64,000 nt of DNA from Pseudomonas saxonica (GTDB lineage: Bacteria; Pseudomonadota; Gammaproteobacteria; Pseudomonadales; Pseudomonadaceae): assembly GCF_007858365.1 (NCBI RefSeq), contig NZ_VFIO01000011.1, positions 83,305 to 147,304 on the forward strand, read 5' to 3'. Under the pieces are notes generated by a model. It saw only the letters and a list, made by a program, of their open reading frames with translations. It was not told the DNA's origin and did not search any database. Numbering within the stretch: position 1 is the stretch's first letter; every line of letters starts with the position of its first letter. The translations under genes were made by a program, and so were the position numbers. Positions 8,428 to 17,531 of the stretch are shown here, in pieces.

Positions 8428-9450
8428 ATGGATCTTCGCGGCAAAAAAATCACCGTGCATGACATGTGCCTGCGCGACGGCATGCACCCCAAGCGTCACC
8501 AGATCACCCTTGAGCAGATGAAAAGCATCGCCTGCGGGCTGGATGCGGCCGGCGTGCCGTTGATTGAAGTCACCCACGGTGACGGTCTGGGCGGCAGTTC
8601 GGTGAACTACGGGTTTCCCGCCCACACCGATGAGCAGTACCTGTCGGCGGTGATTCCAATGATGAAGCAGGCCAAGGTGTCGGCCCTGCTGCTGCCCGGC
8701 ATCGGCACGGTTGACCATCTGCAAATGGCCTATGAACTAGGGGTCAATACGATTCGGGTCGCCACCCATTGCACCGAGGCGGATGTCTCCGAACAGCACA
8801 TTTCCTATGCGCGCAAGCTGGGCATGGACACCGTCGGCTTTCTGATGATGGCGCACATGAACAGCCCTGAAGGACTGGTCAAGCAAGGCAAATTGATGGA
8901 GAGCTATGGTGCCAACTGCATTTACCTGACCGACTCGGCGGGTTACATGCTGCCCCATGACATCAAGGCCCGTGTGGCGGCCATGCGCGAAGCGCTGCAC
9001 CCGGACACCGAAATCGGCTTCCACGGCCATCACAACCTGTCGATGGGCGTGTCCAACTCCATCGCGGCCATCGAAGCTGGCGCTACGCGTATCGATGCCG
9101 CCGCAGCCGGTCTGGGCGCAGGTGCGGGCAATACGCCGATGGAAATTCTGGTGGCGGTGTGTGATCGCATGGGCATCGATACCGGGGTCAGCGTGTTCGG
9201 CATTCAGGACGTGGCCGAAGACCTGGTGGTGCCGATCATGGACTTTCCGATCCGCAGTGACCGCGATGCCCTGACCATGGGCTATGCCGGTGTCTATGGC
9301 TCGTTCCTGTTGTTCGCCAAGCGCGCCGAGAAAAAGTACGGGGTGCCGGCACGGGAAATTCTGGTCGAAATGGGCCGTCGCGGCATGGTCGGCGGCCAGG
9401 AAGACATGATCGAAGACACCGCCATGACCCTCGCCCGCCAGCGGGCCTGA
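8428..9450 (+). CDS. mhpE: 4-hydroxy-2-oxovalerate aldolase
   Basis: A 340-aa class II pyruvate aldolase of the MhpE/DmpG family, behind AAGGAG. The RDG motif has Arg16 and Asp17, with His20 following. The HxH metal ligands are His199 and His201 (GFHGHHN). It splits 4-hydroxy-2-oxopentanoate into pyruvate and acetaldehyde and passes the aldehyde to the dehydrogenase encoded just upstream. It is the last gene of the operon before a strong terminator. Confidence 0.95.
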   Translation: MDLRGKKITVHDMCLRDGMHPKRHQITLEQMKSIACGLDAAGVPLIEVTHGDGLGGSSVNYGFPAHTDEQYLSAVIPMMKQAKVSALLLPGIGTVDHLQMAYELGVNTIRVATHCTEADVSEQHISYARKLGMDTVGFLMMAHMNSPEGLVKQGKLMESYGANCIYLTDSAGYMLPHDIKARVAAMREALHPDTEIGFHGHHNLSMGVSNSIAAIEAGATRIDAAAAGLGAGAGNTPMEILVAVCDRMGIDTGVSVFGIQDVAEDLVVPIMDFPIRSDRDALTMGYAGVYGSFLLFAKRAEKKYGVPAREILVEMGRRGMVGGQEDMIEDTAMTLARQRA

Positions 9451-9463
9451 GGGGGCTCTGAAC

Positions 9464-9496
9464 AAAGGCGCTGACGCATCACGGGTCGGCGCCTTT
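9464..9496 (+). terminator. Rho-independent terminator of the meta-pathway operon
   Basis: AAAGGCGC and GCGCCTTT arms, extended by GAC/GTC pairing, form a stable stem 14 bp after the aldolase stop. The sequence after the stem (GCCGTTTTATT) is T-rich. Confidence 0.8.
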
Positions 9497-9523
9497 GCCG
9501 TTTTATTCAAGGTGGAATCGACT

Positions 9524-10837
9524 ATGACAGACACTCACGTCGGCTGGCGCAGCCACGCTTTGCTGTTGTTGCTGGCTGCGGTGTTTGCCGACAACTTTGT
9601 CGGGCGCCAGATTCTGGCGGTGATGATTGAACCGATCAAACGCGAATTCGGGGTCAGCGATACCGCCATGGGCTTGATCTCGGGGCTGGCGTTTGCCGGG
9701 GTTTATGCCCTGCTCGCCCTGCCCGCCGGGCGCCTGGCGGATCGCATGTCACGCACCCGCCTGTTGGCCATCGCTTGCCTGTTGTGGGCGGTGGCGACGG
9801 TGCTGTGCGGGCTGGCCGTGAGTTTCTGGATGTTGGCACTGGCGCGAATGGCCGTGGCGGTGAGCGAGTCCCCCACTACGTCGGCGTCCATGTCGATGAT
9901 TGCTGACTTGTATCCTCCGCATCGGCGCTCGTTTGCGATCAGTTGCTTCACGGCGGCGCCGACTTTTTCTGCCGTTATTGGCTTGAGCCTAGGCGCCTGG
10001 GTGGTCGAGCACTATGGATGGCGCATGGCGTTTATCGTGATCGGCATGCCAGCGCTGCTGTTCTCGCTGGCGCTGGCCGTGCTGGCCAAAGACCCGCCCC
10101 GTGGACGCTGGGATCTGGCCAGCGCACACGCCGCCCATCCCTTGCAAAGCATGGTCAGCGAAGCACGCAAGCTGTGGGCCCTGCCCGCTTACCGTTGTTT
10201 GATTATGGCGGGCGGCCTGACCACCCTCAGTTCGTACGCCATCGGCATGTGGAATACCAGCTTTCTGGTGCGCTCCCACGGCCTGTCGCTGCAACACGCA
10301 GGGTTACTGGCCGGGTTTATCTGTGGCGGGGTTGCCGGGATCGGCGCGCTGTTCAGCGGCTGGTTGAGCGATCACCTGACGCCGCGCAACCCGCATTGGC
10401 AAGTGGGCATTCCGATTATTGGCCACGTGGCGGCGACCTGTGCCTTGGCCGCTTATCTGTTATGGCCTTCGACGGTGTGGCTGTACCTGGGAGAGGTGCC
10501 TGTACCCAGCGCCATGCTCTGGTGTGCGTTCTACAGTTTTTTTGCGGTGTGGTGGGTAGCGCCCTCCTACAATCTGGTGACGCAACTGGTGCCCGCCAAC
10601 CGCCGAGGCACAGCGATGGCCTTGCAGACCATCGTCTCTACGCTGATGGGGGTAGGCACCGGGCCGTTGCTCGCCGGGTTGCTCAGTGATGCACTGGTGC
10701 CCCGGTTCGGCGTGGAGTCGCTGCGCTATGCCCTGCTGCTGGTCAGCCTGCCGGTGCTGGGCTCCATTGCCCTGCTGATACGCACCTCCAGCCATGCCGC
10801 ACCCACGGGTTATTTGCCCGTTGAGCGCGCCGCATAA
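9524..10837 (+). CDS. MFS transporter (spinster/aromatic-acid type)
   Basis: A 437-aa protein with about 12 hydrophobic segments, starting at ATG 9524 eight bases after GGTGG; an upstream in-frame GTG lacks a ribosome site. The loop GRLADRMSRTRLL after the second segment is the MFS A-motif. Its place directly behind the catabolic operon suggests uptake of the substrate or release of an intermediate. It follows a terminator, so it probably has its own promoter. Its 3' end overlaps the convergent nitronate monooxygenase gene by 28 bp. Confidence 0.85.
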   Translation: MTDTHVGWRSHALLLLLAAVFADNFVGRQILAVMIEPIKREFGVSDTAMGLISGLAFAGVYALLALPAGRLADRMSRTRLLAIACLLWAVATVLCGLAVSFWMLALARMAVAVSESPTTSASMSMIADLYPPHRRSFAISCFTAAPTFSAVIGLSLGAWVVEHYGWRMAFIVIGMPALLFSLALAVLAKDPPRGRWDLASAHAAHPLQSMVSEARKLWALPAYRCLIMAGGLTTLSSYAIGMWNTSFLVRSHGLSLQHAGLLAGFICGGVAGIGALFSGWLSDHLTPRNPHWQVGIPIIGHVAATCALAAYLLWPSTVWLYLGEVPVPSAMLWCAFYSFFAVWWVAPSYNLVTQLVPANRRGTAMALQTIVSTLMGVGTGPLLAGLLSDALVPRFGVESLRYALLLVSLPVLGSIALLIRTSSHAAPTGYLPVERAA

Positions 10838-11895
10838 TCATCGACCAACCGGCGGGTCAGCTCATAAGCCGACAACTGTGCTGTACGGCCCGGGCTTAAC
10901 GCAAAGGCCTGCCCCGCCCACAGGTTGATAAAGTCGCCGGAACCGGCCGGCTCGCTGATCGCCTTGAGCGGCAGCAGAACACCCCCCGCCAACGGAAAAG
11001 CCGGCGCCTGAGGATTGATCGGGCCCATTTCGCGCATCACCCGGTTAAGAATCCCGCGCGCCGGGCGCCCGGTGAACAGGTTGGTCAGCGCCGTGTCGCT
11101 GGAGTCTGCCTCGCGCAAGGCCTTGTAATGCGGTTGGCTGACATTGGCCTGCGGACAGAACAAGTACGCCGTGCCGATTTGTACCGCGCTGGCCCCTAGG
11201 GCAAATGCCGCCGCAATGCCGCGCGCATCGGCAATACCGCCTGCCGCAATCACCGGCACCGAGACCGCATCGACAATCTGTGGCACCAGGGCAAAGGTGC
11301 CGATCTGGCTGGCCAGGTCAGTACTCAAGAACATCGCCCGATGGCCACCGGCTTCATACCCCATGGCAATGATCGCATCGCAGCCGTGACGCTCCAGCCA
11401 CTGAGCTTCGGCCACTGTGGTGGCAGAGCTGATGATCTTTGCGCCGCTGGCTTTTACTCGCGCGACCAGTGCGGGGGCAGGAAGACCAAAATGAAAACTC
11501 ACCACCTGCGGGCGCAGTTCTTCGACCAGCGCACAGGTCGCCTCATCAAAAGGCGCACGGCTGGACACGGGGGTGGGCGCGTCAAAGTCGGCGCCCAACT
11601 CGATGTAATAGGGTTTGAACAGCGCTTTCCAGCGCTGCGCTCGGGCTTCGTCAGGCTGCGGTGCCTGATGGCAGAAGAAGTTCAGATTGAGAGGCTGATC
11701 ACTCACGGCGCGGAACGCTGCGACTTCGGCGCGAATGGCCTCATGGCTTAACGTGGCACAGGCCAGAGACCCCAGCCCGCCGGCCTGAGCAACGCCTGTC
11801 ATGACCTCGCTGGCGGCACCGAGCATGGGCGCTTGAATAATGGGGTGGGTAATACCTGTCAAATCGGTAAAGCGTGAGTCTGGCCAGCGGGGCAT
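10810..11895 (-). CDS. Nitronate monooxygenase (2-nitropropane dioxygenase family)
   Basis: A 361-aa FMN-dependent TIM-barrel protein. ATG 11895 (PRWPDSRFTDLTG) follows TGAGA; ATG 11907 is a possible alternative. It shows HPIIQAPM at the N-terminus, VSFHFGLP, the MGYEAGGHRA flavin/catalytic segment, AAGGIADARG and VQIGTAYL, all typical of class I nitronate monooxygenases. These oxidise alkyl nitronates such as propionate 3-nitronate to aldehydes. It converges on the MFS gene and its link to the catabolic cluster is not clear. Confidence 0.87.
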   Translation of the reverse strand: MPRWPDSRFTDLTGITHPIIQAPMLGAASEVMTGVAQAGGLGSLACATLSHEAIRAEVAAFRAVSDQPLNLNFFCHQAPQPDEARAQRWKALFKPYYIELGADFDAPTPVSSRAPFDEATCALVEELRPQVVSFHFGLPAPALVARVKASGAKIISSATTVAEAQWLERHGCDAIIAMGYEAGGHRAMFLSTDLASQIGTFALVPQIVDAVSVPVIAAGGIADARGIAAAFALGASAVQIGTAYLFCPQANVSQPHYKALREADSSDTALTNLFTGRPARGILNRVMREMGPINPQAPAFPLAGGVLLPLKAISEPAGSGDFINLWAGQAFALSPGRTAQLSAYELTRRLVDDYAARSTGK

Positions 11896-11930
11896 AAAAA
11901 ATCTCATGACAGTAAAACGTGTAAAGAACC

Positions 11931-12034
11931 TGTAGCCGCTGCCGCAGGCTGCGTTCGGGCGCGAAGCGCTCGTAAATATGACTTTACGACGGCTTCGCCG
12001 CCGATCGCAGCCTGCGGCAGCGGCAGCGGCTACA
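11931..12034. repeat. REP-like inverted doublet
   Basis: Arms beginning TGTAGCCGCTGCCGCAGGCT and ending with the near-complement fill the gap between the nitronate monooxygenase and the L,D-transpeptidase gene. The inner part carries a further GCGAAGCGCTCG/GACGGCTTCGCCG palindrome pair. Confidence 0.8.
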
Positions 12035-12051
12035 AGGATGATCAACCGGGT

Positions 12052-13611
12052 TTAGCCCTGTTTGGCCAGCGCCGCGATCAACGCAGGGTCGAAATTGTAG
12101 ATATCCGGGGAGTACACCACTTTTCCATCTTTATCAGCATGCGCTGTCCAATAGGTCATCAGGATCGGCATGGGGTTGGACAACCTGAACTCGCTGGTGC
12201 GCCCCGTGCTGAGCAACTCCTCGGTGCGCACTTTCTCGGACGGGGTCACCAGCCAGTCACGCAGTTCAAACACTGATTCAACGCGTACACAGCCCGAGCT
12301 GAATGCCCTGGGGCCTTTGCTGAACAGCGCCTGGCTGGGCGTGTCATGCAGGTATACCGAGAACGGATTGGGAAAGCGGATGGCAATACGTCCTAACGGG
12401 TTGCGCGGCCCGGCCCCTTGACGCAGGAGTATGTTGCCGGGGCGATCCCAATCAACACTGCCGGGGGAAATCGGCCGCCCACTGCTGTCGATCACTTGCA
12501 AGTCATGACGACTCAGGAAAGAGGGATCACGGCGAATTTGCGGCAGTTTGTCTTTCTTGAAGATGGTCGGCGGAATGGTCCAGGTCGGGTTCAGAGTCAG
12601 CCGGTTGACGGTGGATTTCAAAAGCGGCGTCTGCCGGTCGGGGCGCCCGACCTGGGTGCGGGTCTGCCACACCGGTTGACCATCCTTGTACACCGCCAGT
12701 TGTGCCGCCGCGACATTGACCAGCAGGCTGGTGGGTTCGAAGTCGTGGGCCATCCAGCGCAGACGCTCCAGATTGATGCGCAATTGGTCGCGCCGTGTGG
12801 CCGGGCTGACGTTCAGTTCCTTTATCGTGCCCGGCCCGATCACGCCGTCGGCCTGCAACGAGTGATCCAGCTGGAAGCTTTTAACCGCCGAGACCACTTC
12901 ATTGCTGTAGGTGTTGTTGACGGATGCCTGACGGCTCAGATACCCCTCGTCGGCCAGTCGCCGGGCCAGTGCTGGCACACGGGTGTCTTGCATCCCGGGG
13001 CGCAGCAAGGGGCCATCGGGGATTGGTTGCCACTGCGTCAAGGGTTGCTGACGCATGCGGGCGTAGACTTTACGTAAATTCTGGTACTGCTCGAAGGCTG
13101 GCCTGGCCTGTGCGAACGCCGCACTCACGTCCTGCACGCCGGGTACGGCGAGGGCTAAAAGTTCGGCCTGACGGTCAGGTTCTACAACAGAATCGGAATG
13201 CCAGACCGGCTCGTAGCGACTTTGGGCCAGCCGCCCAAAGTGCAAGTCATGCAACGCTTTGAGGTATTGCCGGCTGGTGTCGATATCGGCACACAGGTCT
13301 TGATCCGCTGGTAGCGGATAATGAGCCGGGTTCAGCCCATCGTCGGCCAATTGCGCCAACGCCGCCTTCAAGGTGGCTACCCGAGCAGGGTCCGTCCACA
13401 CCATCTGATCATTCTGGGCCTGATAGAAAGCCTGCAATAGCGCCTGTTGTTGCGCGTCCACGCCAGTGGCCAGCGCAGGGCAAGACTGCGGCAATTGGAG
13501 CAATGCCATCTGCACGGGGTTAGCCGGCTGAACAGCCATGTCGTCAGCCGACGCGACCAATGGCGCTACGAGCAAGGCAATGCTCAAGTAAACTGCGTGT
13601 TTTTTGATCAA
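12052..13611 (-). CDS. L,D-transpeptidase, YcbB/LdtD type, with peptidoglycan-binding domain
   Basis: A 519-aa exported protein that starts with TTG, eight bases after GGAG; no ATG or GTG sits at a better place. Residues 1-22 are a signal peptide. A scaffold region and a peptidoglycan-binding domain (about 205-265; LQADGVIGPGTIKELN) precede the YkuD catalytic domain. The catalytic HDTP...FSSGCVRVE motif with its cysteine is intact. The enzyme makes 3-3 crosslinks in peptidoglycan in the periplasm. It is divergent from a second transpeptidase-type gene at 13773, which suggests a cell-wall pair. Confidence 0.9.
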   Translation of the reverse strand: MIKKHAVYLSIALLVAPLVASADDMAVQPANPVQMALLQLPQSCPALATGVDAQQQALLQAFYQAQNDQMVWTDPARVATLKAALAQLADDGLNPAHYPLPADQDLCADIDTSRQYLKALHDLHFGRLAQSRYEPVWHSDSVVEPDRQAELLALAVPGVQDVSAAFAQARPAFEQYQNLRKVYARMRQQPLTQWQPIPDGPLLRPGMQDTRVPALARRLADEGYLSRQASVNNTYSNEVVSAVKSFQLDHSLQADGVIGPGTIKELNVSPATRRDQLRINLERLRWMAHDFEPTSLLVNVAAAQLAVYKDGQPVWQTRTQVGRPDRQTPLLKSTVNRLTLNPTWTIPPTIFKKDKLPQIRRDPSFLSRHDLQVIDSSGRPISPGSVDWDRPGNILLRQGAGPRNPLGRIAIRFPNPFSVYLHDTPSQALFSKGPRAFSSGCVRVESVFELRDWLVTPSEKVRTEELLSTGRTSEFRLSNPMPILMTYWTAHADKDGKVVYSPDIYNFDPALIAALAKQG

Positions 13612-13772
13612 CTGCTTTACTCCAATCCATGGCCGTTGCGTTGAAATTCACCGTATCACCGTCACGGCTGACCCCGAAGGCTAGCAGCTATATCGTGTCT
13701 GTCTGTCTTAAACATAGCAGCCATCGGGTGACGGAGTTTCTGTAACCTTTAAACAGTGGAATATCGTTACCT

Positions 13773-14486
13773 ATGCCGATTACTTTGCGACGACTCTTTC
13801 TGGTCGCCGCGACGCTGGGAGCTCTGTGCAACCCTGCGTTCGCCGCCAATATTTCTAAACAAGGGCTCTACAACAGCCTTGCCCAAGCCGCCCCGGAACT
13901 CAACCCCCTCGTACTGCAAAGCGCCCTGAGTGCCATGCAATGCGCTGTCAACAACGGCGCCAGCCCAGCCGAAAACCTGGCCGTGATTGATTATTCACAA
14001 CCGTCTACGGCCCGCCGCCTGTGGATCTTCGACCTGCACAAAAAGACCCTGGTGCTGCGTGACCTGGTGGCCCACGGGCAAAAGTCCGGTGAAAACTTCG
14101 CCACTCAATTTTCCAATAACGAGGGCAGCCACCAATCCAGCCTGGGTTTGTTTCGTACTCAAGAAAGCTATCAGGGTGCCAACGGCTACTCATTGCGCAT
14201 GGACGGACTGGAACCGGGTTTCAACGACAGCGCCCGTGACCGTGCCATCGTGATCCATCCGGCCAGTTACGTGAATCCTCTGTGGAGCCAGACCCAAGGC
14301 CGCATCGGTCGCAGTCAGGGCTGCCCTGCCGTACGCCCGCAGATTGCCCGTACCGTGGTAGACAAACTCAAGGACGGGCAGTTCATGTTTGCCTGGTATC
14401 CGGATCAAAAGTGGCTGCAATCTTCGGCTTACCTCAACTGCAAACCGCGGTTGGTGGCCAGTATTGTCTCGTCAAAAAAGGGCTGA
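13773..14486 (+). CDS. Murein L,D-transpeptidase catalytic-domain family protein (YkuD_2 type)
   Basis: A 237-aa protein with a signal peptide (about 1-25, ending FAA). The body resembles the YkuD_2 group: VAHGQKSG, the Ser-Ser-Leu-Gly-Leu-Phe segment, VIHPASYV and GRIGRSQGCPAVRP, where the Cys is the presumed nucleophile. It should act on peptide stems of peptidoglycan in the periplasm; whether it transfers or cleaves is not known. It is divergent from the LdtD-type gene, and a perfect REP doublet lies just behind it. Confidence 0.82.
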   Translation: MPITLRRLFLVAATLGALCNPAFAANISKQGLYNSLAQAAPELNPLVLQSALSAMQCAVNNGASPAENLAVIDYSQPSTARRLWIFDLHKKTLVLRDLVAHGQKSGENFATQFSNNEGSHQSSLGLFRTQESYQGANGYSLRMDGLEPGFNDSARDRAIVIHPASYVNPLWSQTQGRIGRSQGCPAVRPQIARTVVDKLKDGQFMFAWYPDQKWLQSSAYLNCKPRLVASIVSSKKG

Positions 14487-14503
14487 CAGTAACGCCACAC
14501 CTC

Positions 14504-14680
14504 GTAGCAGCTGACGAGCTCTGCGAGGCTGCGTTCGGCGGCGAAGCCGTCGTAAACCCGTCAACACAATGCATCAGACACGTCGCTAGGCGGGAGCGAG
14601 GTTTCAACCCACACCTCCTTTGTAGAACTTGCGACGATTGCATCGTCGAACGCAGCCTCGCAGAGCTCGTCAGCTGCTAC
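14504..14680. repeat. REP-like inverted doublet with perfect 34-bp arms
   Basis: Arms 14504-14537 and 14647-14680 are exact reverse complements (34 of 34) around a 109-bp centre. This is the best-conserved copy in the window and fills most of the 319-bp gap before the GntR gene. Only about 120 bp of AT-rich promoter sequence remain between it and the next start codon. Confidence 0.88.
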
Positions 14681-14805
14681 AAAAATTGTTATCCATTACC
14701 GACTTCTTTGAGCTGAAAGCGACACGCTGCCCGGTCTTTCATTGACTGATCGGGCCAAGCGCTATTTATTACTATTAATCCGCATTAATACGATAAATAG
14801 AACAT

Positions 14806-15573
14806 ATGCTAAGTCGCCCGCTTCGCCGCAAACGCCAGAAGCTCTCCGATGTGATTGTCGAATCGGTCAAACGCTCGATTGTGACCGACGCCCTCAAGCC
14901 CGGCGATCGCCTGCCCACTGAGCGAGAACTGATGGAGAGCTTTCAGTGCTCCAAAGGGTCGGCCCGCGAAGCCCTCAAGGCACTGGAAGTTGAAGGGCTG
15001 GTCAGCACCCGCACCGGCCCCAGCGGCGGCGCCTATTTGAATCAGGCCGGCACCGAACCCGCGAGCCGCGCCTTGCGCAACTATCTGCACTTTCAGCATC
15101 TGGATGGCGAGCAGGTCTATCAACTGCGAAAAGTCATCGAGGTCGAACTGGCCGTGTCCGTTATTGGCCGACTCAGTGCCCAGGACTTCGCGGCCCTGCA
15201 AACCAATGTCGATTTTTGCAGCACCCCCGAAGACAGCGAGGCGGGCCAGCGCGAACAACGTCTGGCGGAACTTGAGTTTCACACCCTGCTGGCCCGCGCC
15301 TGCCCCAACCCGTTACTGAGTTTTATGGCGCAATTCCTCAACGATTTGCTGCGCGATCTGGTGGTTCTGAAAAAAGCCTATAAACCCAAGCGCAAGCAAT
15401 TCGACGCGGCCAACCTCGACTATCACAAGCAACTATTGATTGCCTTGCGTGCTGAAGACGAACCGCGCGTGCGCACGTTGATGCACGAGCACATGTGCGA
15501 TGCCGAACACCATATGACGGCACTTGAAGGTCAAGTCAGCCCACACTTTCTGCTGGAGTTCGATCACAGCTAA
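14806..15573 (+). CDS. GntR/FadR-family transcriptional regulator
   Basis: A 255-aa regulator. An N-terminal winged helix (about 15-80; LKPGDRLPTERELMESFQCS) is followed by an all-helical FCD effector domain, with the metal-type His/Asp pattern spread over ELEFHTLLARAC and the C-terminal EHMCDAEHHM. FCD regulators usually respond to organic acids and control a neighbouring transport or catabolic operon. The next gene is an ABC binding protein in the same direction, the likely target. The upstream region is AT-rich with repeated ATTAAT sequences. Confidence 0.85.
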   Translation: MLSRPLRRKRQKLSDVIVESVKRSIVTDALKPGDRLPTERELMESFQCSKGSAREALKALEVEGLVSTRTGPSGGAYLNQAGTEPASRALRNYLHFQHLDGEQVYQLRKVIEVELAVSVIGRLSAQDFAALQTNVDFCSTPEDSEAGQREQRLAELEFHTLLARACPNPLLSFMAQFLNDLLRDLVVLKKAYKPKRKQFDAANLDYHKQLLIALRAEDEPRVRTLMHEHMCDAEHHMTALEGQVSPHFLLEFDHS

Positions 15574-15605
15574 AGCCATACCTGTTAGCCAACACCTATA
15601 AAAAA

Positions 15606-15621
15606 GGCCTGCCCACAGGCC
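15606..15621 (+). terminator. Short hairpin behind the GntR gene
   Basis: GGCCTG-CCCA-CAGGCC is a perfect 6-bp stem preceded by six A residues. The T tract downstream is weak, so partial termination or a processing site is possible. Confidence 0.5.
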
Positions 15622-15678
15622 CTGTTCTGCGGTTTGCCATTGCTACTCCTGCCAATAATTAAATCAGGGAGTCATTCC

Positions 15679-16881
15679 ATGCAGCGTCGTACGTTGTTGA
15701 AAGCGGGTCTGGCGGCTGCCGGTGCTCTTGGCCTCGCGCCGGGCATCCGTCAGGCCTTCGCCAGCGAACCCTTTACCTTTTATGGCCTCAAGTCGATGTC
15801 CGGGCCTTTCGCCAGTTATGGCAAGTTTGCCGACATGGGCTCGCGTCTGGCTGTTGAGCAATACCCGCAACTGCTCGGCAGACCGCTCCATTACAAGGTC
15901 ATCGACACGGAAGGCAATGCCGGCAAGGCGGTGCGCAAAGTGCAGGAAGCCATCGCGCAGGACGGGGCACGATTCTTTCAGGGCTGCACGCTGTCCTCAT
16001 CGGCGCTGGCCGTGGCCAAGGAAGTGAACAAGGCTGGCGGGGTGTTCATGACACCCGTGGGGGCCGATGAAGTCACCGGCAAGGATTGCAACAGCGCGAC
16101 CTTTCGCTGGTCGGTGCCGACCTACGGTGCCATTCGAGAAACCCTGGTGCCCCTGATCAAAACCCTGCCCGATGCCAAACGCTGGTACACCATCACCCCG
16201 CAGTACGTGTTCGGCGAAGCGCTGTTGGACGGCACCCGCCAAGTGCTTGAAGAGCACGGTCTGGAACACATCGGCAACAGCTATCACTCGCTTCAGGAGC
16301 AGGAGTTTTCCGGTTACCTGACCAATGCCATCGTCGCCAAACCCGATGTGCTGGTACTGCTCAACTTTGGCAGCCAATCGAACAATGCGCTGCGTCAGGC
16401 GGTGAATTTCGGCATCAAGGAGCGGATGAAAGTGCTGCTGGTCTGGTCTGCCGGGCTGGATCAATTTCAAGAGCTGGGCAGCGACATTCTCGAAGGCGTG
16501 TACCTCGGGGCGCAGTACTGGCATCAGGTCGATACCCCGCTCAACCGCGAACTGGTCAAAGCCACTCAGGCCAAATACGGCATTAACCCTACCTACCCGC
16601 TGGCGGCTGATTACATCAGCACCAAGGTGATGCTCGACACCATCGCGGCGACCGGCAGCTTCGACGGGCCGACCGTCGCCAAAGCCATGCAAGGCCTGAA
16701 CTACCAAGGCCCAACGGGAGCGGAGTCAATCCGCGCCGGTGACCATCAGGTGATCAAGGATTACTACCTGCTGGTGGGCAAACCCGCCGATCAGATGAAG
16801 GACGCGGACGATCTGGCCTCGGTGATCAGCTCCGGGCGCTCGTTTGCGCCAGTCGAAAGCACGGGTTGCGTGCTGGGCTAA
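15679..16881 (+). CDS. Branched-chain amino acid-type ABC transporter, periplasmic binding protein
   Basis: A 400-aa protein from ATG 15679 after GGGAG. The N-terminus MQRRTLLKAGLAAAGALG is a twin-arginine-like signal with an AFA cleavage region. The rest is a Peripla_BP_6/LivK-type fold (FTFYGLKSMSGPFASYGKFADMG). In Pseudomonas, such proteins near aromatic catabolic genes often bind aromatic acids or amides rather than amino acids, so the ligand is open. The permease gene that follows is broken, so this transporter is probably not functional from this locus. Confidence 0.85.
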   Translation: MQRRTLLKAGLAAAGALGLAPGIRQAFASEPFTFYGLKSMSGPFASYGKFADMGSRLAVEQYPQLLGRPLHYKVIDTEGNAGKAVRKVQEAIAQDGARFFQGCTLSSSALAVAKEVNKAGGVFMTPVGADEVTGKDCNSATFRWSVPTYGAIRETLVPLIKTLPDAKRWYTITPQYVFGEALLDGTRQVLEEHGLEHIGNSYHSLQEQEFSGYLTNAIVAKPDVLVLLNFGSQSNNALRQAVNFGIKERMKVLLVWSAGLDQFQELGSDILEGVYLGAQYWHQVDTPLNRELVKATQAKYGINPTYPLAADYISTKVMLDTIAATGSFDGPTVAKAMQGLNYQGPTGAESIRAGDHQVIKDYYLLVGKPADQMKDADDLASVISSGRSFAPVESTGCVLG

Positions 16882-16948
16882 ATCACGGTTTTCAAGCACC
16901 TTTCAACGGGCAGTCGATGACGCATGTTCGTCTGCCGAGGGTAACTGC

Positions 16949-17257
16949 ATGCTCGAACTTTACCTGTTTCAGATTCTCAACGGCCTGGGCCTGGGGATGA
17001 TCTACTTCTTGATCGCAGTGGGACTGACGATCATTTTTGGCCTGCTCAACTTCGTTAACTTTGCCCACGGGGCGTTTTTTCTGCTGGGCGCCTATATCTG
17101 CTACACGGTGGTCAGCCTGACCGGCAACTTCTGGCTGTCACTGCTGTTCGCGCCCTTGCTGGTGGCGGCTCTGGCATGGCTGATCGAGCGCCTGCTGATC
17201 CAGCGCATATATCACTTGCCGCACATAAGCGATATCACCTTACATTCCCGACATTGA
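16949..17257 (+). pseudogene. LivH-type ABC permease, truncated by a junction with foreign DNA
   Basis: The frame from ATG 16949 gives LivH-like sequence for about 93 residues (NGLGLGMIYFLIAVGLTIIFGLLNFVNFAHGAFF region, first membrane segments, then LLIQRIYHLPHI). It then runs into nine unrelated residues and a stop. LivH proteins are about 290 residues, so two thirds are missing. The break is near 17228. No livM, livG or livF follows. The break marks the left edge of the mobile DNA. Confidence 0.85.
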
Positions 17258-17531
17258 CACTGCTTAACCGCCTGAAAATGCTATGCATGACGGCTATTTT
17301 GGTAATTGGCCATTGACCGTCAAACTCAACTCCTATGATTGACACAAACTGATGCGCATCAAGAGCAGGTTTGACAGGTGTACCAACGCAAGCCAGCTCA
17401 AATTGAGAGAACGGTTTGACACATCGCACCGCCTCCTAATCATGCTGACCACTCACCCCTAGCCGTTAGGCCAATCAAACCGAAGTGACAGCTGGTAGCA
17501 ACAAACCCAAGCAGACGGTCGCGTCTGACAG
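17258..17531. other. Non-coding stretch right of the livH junction
   Basis: No gene is visible in these 274 bp. The stretch carries three TTTGACA/TTGACA motifs and a perfect 12-bp palindrome TGATGCGCATCA (17350-17361). It could be an end of a former mobile element, but no terminal repeat partner was found. Confidence 0.3.

Noticed and set aside
17350..17361. Palindrome TGATGCGCATCA resembling an Anr/FNR site
   Set aside because: No gene starts downstream in either direction; it lies in debris behind the livH junction.
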